From: Inia geoffrensis
Taxonomy: Eukaryota > Chordata > Mammalia > Artiodactyla > Iniidae
Assembly: GCA_036417435.1 (NCBI GenBank)
Contig: CM070913.1
Span: 91,937,373-92,001,372 of the forward strand
Length of the DNA stretch: 64,000 nt
Reading direction: 5' to 3'
Part shown: positions 56,125-64,000 of the stretch, piece after piece
How the letters are laid out: every line of letters starts with the position of its first letter
Numbering within the stretch: the first letter of the stretch is position 1
Made by a program: the position numbers and the translations under genes
The notes under the pieces: model-generated
Told to the model about the DNA's origin: nothing
Seen by the model: the letters and a program-made list of their open reading frames with translations, nothing else
Database searches by the model: none

Positions 56125-57690
56125 ATGCTCAGGCTTATAGGTTTCTGAGCTTCATGACGGCTGGGGTGATATTTTCTTATGTACTGTCTTCCAGCACCTA
56201 TATTTTGTTGATCATCACTCCAACCAATATCCTCCCTGCCAGATGGGCTCCGGGCACTGGAAGTTCACCAGGACCGTGGCTACTTGGTGGCTGTTCTCGT
56301 GGCGCTTCCATGTGGAAGGGTCGGGGGCAGACAATGAACCAGTCACCAAGGGCATGAAGTGCCCTCCCCGCAGCCAGCCCCAGACGACTTGGCCCACTAG
56401 GGGGCTCCACTGGGGTCTCCACTTGGGCTGAGCTCCCAATACCGGGAAGCTATTCAGTGGGGGAGGGGACTAGGGGAGCGGCACGCACAAAGGTCCGGGG
56501 GTTGAAAGGAGCCCGGCAGACTCAGGGAACTAAAGGGAAGACAGGCAGTGGGAACTGGGCCACCCAGCCCGCGGGGAAGGGTAAAGGGAATTGGGATCTC
56601 AGGTTGCTGGAACAGGTGAATCAACAACGGAAGAGTCAGAGGTCTTATTCGGAGCCGGGGAGGGGTGGGGAGGTGAGCTCCCTTCAAAGGAGGGAAAGCA
56701 GCTCTTTCTCCTTGCCTCCCTGCCTGGGGGCTGAGTCTGTTAGGACAGAAAGGGCATCTGACAGTCCCGCCACTGGGCCCAGGCTTTCACTGGGGAAGCT
56801 AACGGCACCTGTACCTCCAGACTTTGAGCCAGAGGGGACCCTCCCCAAATAGGTGCCAGTGTTGACTCATTAATAGACTGGGAGGAATGGCCGTGCCCCC
56901 CTGGAAGGAATGGGGAGCAGTGAAGGTGAAAGAAGCTGGTGGGAGGGGGCGGGTTGAGAGTCAACCTGGCCGCAAGCAGGTGGGTGCCTGGCCAGCATAG
57001 CACCGGGTCCCAGACATCCATCCGGCTGAGACCCTGAGGACCCTTCCCCCCCCCCCGCAAACCAGGCATCCCCCCAGGTCCTGCGTTCCGGGCTTCCAGC
57101 CCCAGAAGCAACCCTGAGATACATCCCCCTGTTTCACACTCACCATATTCATTCTCGTAAAGGAAAACACCAACCCGTGTTTGGCTAATGTCGGAAACAT
57201 ACTCTTCCTCGGTTGTAACCAGAGTTGGCTAAGGTTCAGGAGTTTGGTGAAAATGAACAGAAGAATTCTATGAGAGTTAACTGTCTCTAGTGGAATTTAT
57301 AATAAATAGGATCTTATATTTTTATTCTTTGTAAGTTGTGTGCCACACACTTGTTTCATCAGTAAAATTATGACACGTGTATATAATGTGTGTATACATG
57401 TGATATATTTGTGTGTGGACATATACATTTCACCCCAGAGAGCCTGTTATTAAACCTTTTCAAGCAAGAATACTGCGCAAGACCCTCTACCTTCGTGGAA
57501 TTCATGGAATTTTCATTCTGGTGTCAAACACCAGGGTGACAGCATAGGGAGGATGGAAGAGGATTCAGTCTAAAGAAAAATAGGTGGAGGTGAGCCGTGA
57601 TGGAGGAGGTCAGGGAGGAAAAGCATTTAGTGTCAGACGCCCCCACATGCCCCCCACCAGAGAAGTCACTCTGACTCTGCAGTCCACCTA
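56125..57690. other. unassigned, partly GC- and purine-rich sequence
   Basis: The stretch 56455-56690 is G-rich and purine-rich with several GGGG runs. A 131-codon frame (56457-56852) reflects that composition and has no domain. A C13 run lies at 57043-57055. No exon is supported. Confidence 0.4.
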
Positions 57691-58025
57691 ACAGTGCGAG
57701 CTTGGGCAACCTACTGGATCTCCCGAAGACTCAGTTTCCTCATCTGTAAAATGCGAACATAGCATAATCACTCGGAGTCGTCATGGAGATGCATAGTCAC
57801 TAAAACGTAATTCCTGAGAGCCTGACCCTGAGCTCAGCGCAGTAGGTGCACTCATCACACTGACTCTTCCAATACCCCTAGAAACCACCTGTCCATTTTG
57901 AATGGGGAAACTGAGGCAGAGGGAGGCGAGGACAATTCGTCTCCACAGCACAGAGCTGCTACAGAGAGGACTTAGGCTCTGAGAGCGCAGAGTCAGCACC
58001 CATACCCCAGATCTCTGTGCTCAGC
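57690..58025 (+). mobile_element. two MIR-like SINE relics in tandem
   Basis: 57700-57840 reads 'gcttgggcaacctactggatctcccgaagactcagtttcctcatctgtaaaatg', a MIR. 57840-58020 reads 'cattttgaatggggaaactgaggcagagggaggcgagg...cacagagctgctacagagagg', another MIR in the usual order. Both are old and diverged. Confidence 0.8.
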
Positions 58026-58274
58026 TGCCTAGGAAGACGCCCAGCTCAGAAAACGTCCAATAAACGTTACAGGCCAGCTCACTTTCTCTGGACTCCGTCA
58101 CCTGCCTCCTAAACCCTAAATCCACAAAAGTGTAGATAAATGTGGCTCACTGGCATTCCAAGAAGGTGCCCGCAGCCCTCTGGGAGAGCCCACAGCAGGA
58201 GGAAGAGGATTTTCCCATCAGGCACAGCAAGGAGAGCATCCCTGGCCTCGGCCTCCGGCAGTGTCCCCGGCTCG

Positions 58275-58290
58275 CCACCAGGTGGCGGCA
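58275..58290 (+). promoter_or_regulatory. CTCF-like motif
   Basis: ccaccaggtggcggca fits the CTCF core (CCACNAGGTGGCRG type) in plus orientation. It lies in a GC-rich, non-repeat stretch, unlike the SINE heads, whose 'ccaccagggaag' does not fit the core. Binding cannot be judged from sequence alone. Confidence 0.55.
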
Positions 58291-58666
58291 TTTGCACGAG
58301 TTACACGAAGGCTGGCACAGCAGAAACTCCTAAAGTTGAAGCTTGCTGTTTCCCGCTCTGCTTCCTTTGTTCCCTGCACAAGACTCTAGAAGCTCACCAG
58401 ACCCTGGTGCGCCATGCCCCACACTGTGACCCCTGACAAGTTGCTTTAGTCCCTTGTGGATGCATCTGTCCCCGCTCTCAGAGGTCTCCTCCACACTCGC
58501 ATCCCTGCAGAGCTCATTCCAGCCCAAGAATACGCCCCCGCCCAACAGCTGGCTCCAAAGTCTCGGGGCCTCTGCTGTCCAGGGTCACAGATGCCAAAGA
58601 GAAGAGTCTGCCCAAGGGCCAGACGTGGCCAGAAAGTAAGACCTGGAGGGGCGGTTGTTAGGAGAT

Positions 58667-58921
58667 CATGCATGCACACACGGACCCCCCCATGTACACA
58701 CATGTGCACACGTACATGCATGCAGACACATGCACGCACACACTCTTACGGGTGCACACACACAAAAACACACTTGCACACATGAACGCACATATACACA
58801 CTTTCCAGGTATGCACATGCATGTGCATATGCATATGCATATGGAGACGTGTACACAACGCACACATGCATGCATATAGGCAAGGGTGCACATGTGCACG
58901 CACACACACACACGCACACGA
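58667..58921. repeat. (CA/TG)-rich complex microsatellite with alternating purine-pyrimidine
   Basis: About 255 bp dominated by acac, tgca, catg and atgc steps, with short palindromes such as 'tgcatatgcatatgcatatg' near 58824. The five frames of 74-112 codons that cross it are shadows of the repeat. Confidence 0.92.
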
Positions 58922-58924
58922 CCT

Positions 58925-59525
58925 CCTAAACAGCAGGCAGCATCTCCAGGGTTGAATAAACATTTGCTGAGCGAGTGAAGACACGCACGGGGTCACCGTG
59001 GATGCTTCCTCCGCTTCCCAGGGCCTTTGAACCCACCGTTTCCTGGCTTGTTTACTACCTTCTCACCTGGCAAATTCCACTTAGACCAGCTCTGGCAACG
59101 TGGGTTCTGCAGGATGCACTGGCCCACAGATGCATTTAGTGTGGTCCCCTGCGTGCTAACAGTTGTGTGTGTTGTCAACAATTACAAGCTGGGAGATTTC
59201 ATACACACTCACAAAAGTCCTGTGATCTGGGAGAATCAGAGACCTGGCGAGGTGAGCTGGTATTTCTACAACCCAGCAGCGGAGCCAGCCAAACAGAGGC
59301 TGTCTCTCGGGACGGGGGGGTGGGCGGTGGGGGTGGGGTCACCCTTTCCCGCAGGGCAAGTGCCCTTTGTCACACTGGACTTCAGTCACCTGCTTGATGC
59401 CGGCAGCCTTTTGAATTTACAGCTCCTGATTTCCACTTTACTTCCTCTTCCAGGAAGACTGTTGTGAACCCCTACTCCAGTGAGCTTTGTTTGTTTTTTT
59501 TCCTTCCACCAGAGAGAAGATTTGT
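58925..59525. other. unassigned non-coding sequence
   Basis: A 146-codon frame (59027-59467) has no recognisable domain. A GGGG-rich patch lies near 59312-59338. Confidence 0.4.
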
Positions 59526-59530
59526 TTATA

Positions 59531-59941
59531 CAGGCCAACCTCGGAGATACCTCTGCATATTTGTTTCCAGGCCACTGCATAAAGAGAGTCACACATTTTT
59601 TGGTTTCCCTGTGCCTATGAAAGTTATGTTTATACTGGACTGTAGTCTATTAACTGTGCAACTGCCTTATGTCTAAAAAGCAATGCACATATCTTAATTT
59701 AAAAACCCCTTATTGCTAAAAAATGCTAACTATCCTCTGAGCCTTCAAAAAGTTGTAGTAACCACATCACAGATCATGGAAGTTTAAAATATTGAATCAC
59801 CAAAATGTGACACAGAGACACAAAGTGAGCAAAAGCTATAGGAAAGACGGCACCGATAAACACTCGATACAGAGTGGCCACAGATTTTCGATTTGTAAAA
59901 AACACGTTATCTGTGAAATGCACTAAAAGGAGGTTTGCCTG
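59531..59941 (+). mobile_element. Tigger1-related non-autonomous DNA transposon, complete
   Basis: The ends are inverted repeats: 'caggccaacctcgg' at 59531 and 'aggaggtttgcctg' at 59941. The target is a TA duplicated on both sides (59529-59530 and 59942-59943), as for Tc1/mariner/pogo-type elements. Inside, 'ttttttggtttccctgtgcctatgaaagttatgtttatac', 'cttattgctaaaaaatgctaac' and 'caccaaaatgtgacacagagacac' match the two ends of Tigger1 joined by an internal deletion. There is no transposase frame. Length 411 bp. Confidence 0.9.
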
Positions 59942-60049
59942 TATTTCCTTTCATTTTCTATAGAAAGGACTGATGTAGCGAGGTCTACTATAGCATCAAT
60001 TCCCTGCCTACCTGTCTTCTGTTTCCCTTCAGGGACCTGGCAAAGTAGC

Positions 60050-60240
60050 GGGATGGCCTATTCACAGCAGAGAACATCCCTGGAGTGCCTACACTTCCCA
60101 GGCTCTGTTCTAAGTTCTTTCCGAATTCCCAGTTTACATAGAAGGGGACGGGTGCGTAGAGGTTAAGTGACCTGGCAGGGCCAGGGGTCAAACCGAGGCC
60201 ACACAGGCTCTGAGCCGCTGCCTCAACTTGCTCTATGCCG
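60050..60240 (+). mobile_element. MIR-like SINE relic
   Basis: 'cctggagtgcctacacttcccaggctctgttctaagttctttccg' followed by 'gtagaggttaagtgacctggcagggccaggggtcaaaccgagg' follow the MIR core order. Diverged. Confidence 0.7.
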
Positions 60241-60244
60241 ACCG

Positions 60245-60760
60245 CAGGTGGACCTGGGGTTACAGGTAGGGGAAGGCGGGTGTAACTCTCATGCAGGCCT
60301 CAGATCTACCTAATCACGCTCTGATTTCTCCTGTCTTGAGTGCTTCCTGGGAGCAGGTAACACTTGCATCCTGACTCTTCTCCAAGGCCTCTGGGTGCAT
60401 CCTCTACAGACCACATCATCTGATGGGAGGCGATCCCTTGCATTCACCCTACTGGCACAATCCGACACCCCCTGGGGTGCCAAGACCCTGCCTGAATGGG
60501 GTGCCCCCTGTGTTTCTCTTTCCAAGGACCCTGCAGGGGCATCACAGGGAGCGAAGCTCACCTGCCCATTGAAAGGGACTCATATTAATCACCCAGGAAA
60601 GCCATGCCCAGGTGGTGCTTCTCTCTGGACCGCCTTCCTTCCATCTGCCCTGTGCTGCCCACCCCCCCTGCCCTTGACACTGGAATGAAAATTCCAGAAG
60701 GGCAGGGGATCTCATCTAGTACTTTGCCGGTGAATATCTAACAAACAGCTCTCTGGGGGA
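60245..60760. other. unassigned non-coding sequence
   Basis: No repeat recognised and no supported gene. Confidence 0.4.
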
Positions 60761-60764
60761 AAAG

Positions 60765-60960
60765 GTATGTATACATCTAAGTGTCATATAAATTTTACTA
60801 CTATAATTACAGTTTATAAAGAATAATACCATTTACAGAGAAATTAAATTATATTAATAATTTGTTTATATTTAATAATAGATGAATAACAAATTAAATA
60901 ACACAATTTACAAAGCATACAATTTACAGAGAATAACAAAATAGTCCTCTTGATTGTAAG
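60765..60960. repeat. AT-rich low-complexity stretch
   Basis: About 195 bp of strongly AT-rich sequence with two 'atttacagagaa' copies (60831 and 60930) and several 'ttaaat'/'taataa' words. Confidence 0.6.
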
Positions 60961-60964
60961 CTCC

Positions 60965-61455
60965 ATAGAACAAGCTGGTTTTCACAGAATAATGTAGCCT
61001 GTTTTTGCTGAACGCTCGAATCCTTAGCCAACCTGTGTTTGCCATGGATCGAATCCCACGAACATTGGCTGATGTTTTCGTTGACGTTCAGGAGGAAGAA
61101 TATAAAGCAACGAAGATGCTGAAACAAAGTTCCGATGTCAGAACTTCACTAGTTTGTCGACAGCAAATCTTTGCTGAATCAGATCATCGTTTTCAAATAC
61201 GAGAAGAATATTTTCTTGACTTTTTGCTACTCTTCTCAATGTAAATGTATTTGTAAATTTAACCTGCATGATTAACACTTTTCTCTGTTATGTTCTTAAG
61301 TCTAGACAACCAACGAAACAACGAATGAGCCCCGATTCATAGTATTTGCCAATGACTGTGGTGTAAATACTCCCACCAGGACCAATATCAGCCTAACCGC
61401 AGAGACATCACCGAATGAGAATTAGGAAGAGGCCCCCGATAGCACAGCATTCGTT
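60965..61455. other. unassigned sequence with an unrecognised 79-codon frame
   Basis: A plus frame at 61005-61244 begins 'MLNARILSQPVFAMDRIPRT' and has an acidic middle and a hydrophobic end. I recognise no family. It directly follows the AT-rich stretch. A length of 79 codons is within chance expectation for this composition. Confidence 0.4.
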
Positions 61456-61458
61456 TTA

Positions 61459-61785
61459 TTTATTTATTTATTTGTTTGCTTGTTTATTTATTTATTTATT
61501 TTGGGCTGTGTTGGGTCTCCGTTGCCAGTTGCGGTGAGCTGGGGATACTCCTCGTTTAGGTGCGCGGGCTTCTCATTGCTGTGGCTTCTCTTGTTGCAGA
61601 GCACGGGCTCTAGGTGCGTGGGCTTCAGTAGCTGTGGCTTGCGGGCTCTAGAGCGCAGGCTCAGTAGTTGTGGCTCACGGGCTTAGTTGCTCCACGGCAT
61701 GTGGGATCTTCCCGGACCAGGACTCGAACCCGTGTCCCCTGCATTGGCAGGTGGATTCTTAACCACTGCGCCACCAGGGACGTCC
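61459..61785 (-). mobile_element. CHR-type tRNA-derived SINE, long form
   Basis: A (TTTA)n tail lies at 61459-61501, then 'gggctgtgttgggtctccgttgcc', the body units and the head 'ccactgcgccaccagggacgtcc' at 61785. The target duplication is agcattcgtttta (61446-61458) / agcatcagtttta (61786-61798), two mismatches. Confidence 0.94.
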
Positions 61786-61799
61786 AGCATCAGTTTTAA

Positions 61800-62385
61800 T
61801 CTCACCACATGGATTCAGGGGACGGAAATCCCCTGGAGAGAGCAGATAATAGGAAAATGTAAAATAGTTAGGAGCTAGGAAGTCTGGGTGTTGAGCCCCT
61901 TCACTGAAAATACAATTTATTTAATTGTAAGTTGATACCATTTTTTTAAAAACGTAAGGACTGTATTTTACAAATGGAGTGCAAAATTCCTGAAAATGTA
62001 GCTGTTGGCTCTTGGAACCACTCTGAAAGGGCTCCAGTGCCCCCCGGGGTTGGCTTGTGCTGCATCCCTGGCCCCTGACCATCATCTCTTGCATGGTACA
62101 CACTCCGTAAAAGCTTGGTCGTTCTGGGCGTCCTGGAACCAGAGCATGCAACGTGAGCCCACATGCCTCAAAACCCATCCTTCCCTCGAAGCTCGAAGAA
62201 TGTTACTGCAGGGAGAAGTAAATAATATAATAATCCCACAAAATAATCCCCTCCTGCACTTAAAAAAAAAGATCCACAGGAAACCAAGGGTGCACTGGAG
62301 CTACTGGAGAAGACGAAGAAACCCCATCCCAACTGGGGCAACTTCACTATTGTCCACTTCCTTTACTGGAGTTCTAGGCTGAAAG
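61800..62385. other. unassigned non-coding sequence
   Basis: No repeat recognised and no supported gene. Confidence 0.4.
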
Positions 62386-62387
62386 AC

Positions 62388-62489
62388 ACATGCACACATA
62401 CATGCAGACATATGCACATGTGTGCACACACATGCTCACACATATACACACATGCATACATACACACACATGCACACAGATGCTCAAAT

Positions 62490-62522
<33 letters not shown>
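62388..62522. repeat. (CA)n microsatellite within CA/TG-rich tract
   Basis: A 100-bp complex acac/catg stretch ends in 16 uninterrupted CA units (62491-62522). The whole is alternating purine-pyrimidine. It lies about 3.7 kb right of the similar tract at 58667-58921. The 62- to 114-codon frames crossing it are shadows. Confidence 0.95.
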
Positions 62523-62524
<2 letters not shown>

Positions 62525-63765
62525 ACTGATTTGTTCACCAGCTGGGAACACACAGGCTCAGAAACAGCTAGAGCCCAAGTTTTCATCTTCCCCGGGAAAC
62601 TGGTCTCCGCCCCACTCCCCCTGTCTCTTTCTTCATAGCTGTGATCTCCACGTTCTCTGCATCTCTGAACCCCCAAATCCCTGACAGCTGATGCTCCCCA
62701 TTGTTGCCTGCATTTCAACTGCCTGCAGAGCTCACAGTTAATAAGAAACGCGTGGAAGTGTGGGGTGGATGTGACTCCAGCTCACATCTGTGATGTGTGG
62801 CCTACCCACAAGGGCATCTATTGTTGCCAGGGTGGAATGCGGGGGCAGAGAAGGGATGAGAGCCAGGGAAGATGAAGGGCCTGGCATCCTTGGGAGAAAA
62901 ATAAGCTCTCGAGTTATCCCCTAAGGTAACAAGCACGAAGTTCTTATCAGCATTTCTGAGTAGTGATGCTGTTAAGGGCATTGGGCATGCATGCCTTTCT
63001 GTGTCACCCTTGCCTTGGGCTGAAGCAAGCAATGCACAAAGGCAGGAATTTCTAAGGCCTGGATCCCTCCAGGTAGTGAATGACCCGGACTCTGGAACAA
63101 GGCAGATTAGAGGCAGGAGAGAAGCACCGCCCATCAGCCACGTGTCTGTGGGCGGGAATTTGCGGCTGAGGTCTGCGCTCCCATGGAAGGGACAGCCATG
63201 GGTCCAAGGACGGCTCCAGCCTCCCTGAAAGCCGGCAGAGAAGTGTCCAAGGGCTTCGTGAAAAAGGCAGGAAGTTCAAGATCCTTTTCATGAGTTTACT
63301 CAGCTTTCGGAATATCAAGTATTTGTTTTCCTAAGACTGGAAAGAAAGCGTCAACAGCCGGCTCCATCCTGGGCAGCCTAGCTGCTTTGTCCTCAGTTTG
63401 CCTGGGCCTCCAAAGAGCTCACGGTCATCAAAGGCCTCTCGCACCTGCGGCCCCATCACCCGCTGCCTGCAGCACAGGGCTTGCTAATCCACTCAAATCC
63501 CCAGGCCAAACACTGGCACCAAACAGCCCTGCCCCAGTGTCGCTTTGAACTTCCATCCCGGGAGGCGTTCTGGTTTAAGCAGCGTGGCCTTTGAAGAGGA
63601 AGTCCGTGTCTCCTGTGAGCCGGAGGGGAGGACGGGTCTGGGCAGGGCTGAGGTGCGGATTTGTCCAGCCGGCCCTCCATCCTCCGTGGCCTGTCCTGCA
63701 TCCTCCACGGGCCGCCCACCGGCCTTCCCAGGGCTGCTCTGTCCCTTTAAGGGCTTCTGTAGTGT
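62525..63765. other. unassigned, GC-rich sequence
   Basis: 63130-63740 is GC-rich and holds overlapping frames of 71-88 codons on both strands, without domains. No repeat or exon is supported. Confidence 0.4.
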
Positions 63766-63767
63766 TG

Positions 63768-64000
63768 AATTTTGACATACTTGCAGACTTATGGAAAAAT
63801 TCCAAGAGTAAAGAGTAGTACACAGAATTCCTGGATACCCTTTATTCAGATACCCTATATCTTAACATCTTACTATATTTGTTCTCTCTCTCTCTTTCCA
63901 TATATACACACATGCACATATATATATATAAATATAATTTTCCCTTTATCTTTCAAAAAATTAGTGATACAATTAAACTCATTCTCCTTATACAAAACAA
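63768..64000 (-). mobile_element. possible old L1 fragment (edge of window)
   Basis: 'gacatacttgcagacttatggaaaaattccaagagtaaagagtagtacacagaattcctggataccctttattcagatacc' resembles a widespread old L1-associated sequence in reverse orientation, followed by a (CT)n run (63884-63896) and an AC/AT-rich stretch. It is cut off by the window end. Confidence 0.4.
63884..63945. repeat. (CT)n and (TA)n low-complexity patch
   Basis: A short CT run is followed by 'atatacacacatgcacatatatatatataaatataa'. Confidence 0.75.

Noticed and set aside
59027..59467. 146-codon plus-strand frame
   Set aside because: No family recognised and no supporting context.
58667..62522. CRISPR-like or tandem-array interpretation of the CA/TG-rich tracts
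   Set aside because: The units are di- and tetranucleotide microsatellites without spacers, in a mammalian context.
1..64000. A new defence, biosynthetic or other multi-gene system
   Set aside because: The sequence is mammalian nuclear DNA filled with retroelements; no cluster of intact genes exists in the window.

Overview
This is a stretch of mammalian nuclear DNA, most likely from a cetacean. The main evidence is 12 full or nearly full copies of the tRNA-derived CHR-type SINE, in the short (about 200 bp) form and the longer (about 330-390 bp) form typical of whales and dolphins, plus one older SINE of the same tRNA-Glu lineage shared with other cetartiodactyls. The L1 elements are of the cetartiodactyl type. 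I saw no ruminant BovB, no pig PRE-1 and no primate or rodent SINEs. The species call rests on remembered repeat families and was not tested by database search.

I find no protein-coding gene, exon set, RNA gene or CpG-island promoter that I can support. Every long open frame is either an L1 protein remnant, a read-through of a SINE or microsatellite, or a chance frame without recognisable features. The window looks intergenic or deep-intronic.

Layout. 1-8.7 kb: mostly unassigned sequence with one SINE, an old L2, a MER20 DNA transposon, a MaLR LTR and an ancient L1-like 3' end. 8.7-15 kb: two SINEs, decayed L1 ORF1-type sequence, a MaLR LTR, two antisense L1 tails, a solo ERV1-type LTR and an ERVL-type LTR with a primer-binding-like site beside it. 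15-26.5 kb: L1 tails, a hAT-Charlie relic, five CHR SINEs and a long (CAT)n tract. 26.7-29 kb: an unusual composite duplication, in which one piece is copied in direct and the next in inverted orientation. 32.6-35.1 kb: a Russian-doll L1 complex. Here an L1 with a 5' inversion was entered by a second L1 that carried its 3' flank along (3' transduction). 35-46.9 kb: old L1M, L2, MIR, hAT and LTR-like relics. 46.9-53 kb: a nearly complete but dead L1, itself holding a tiny younger L1 with a target-site duplication. 53-64 kb: old L1 relics, two SINEs, MIRs, a complete Tigger-type DNA transposon, two alternating CA/TG-rich tracts and a good CTCF-like motif.

The elements do not form a pathway. Read together they are a record of successive retrotransposition: nested L1s, at least eight SINEs with recognisable target-site duplications, and three mechanistically informative events (3' transduction, twin-primed inversion and the direct/inverted duplication). 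I saw no new gene system.
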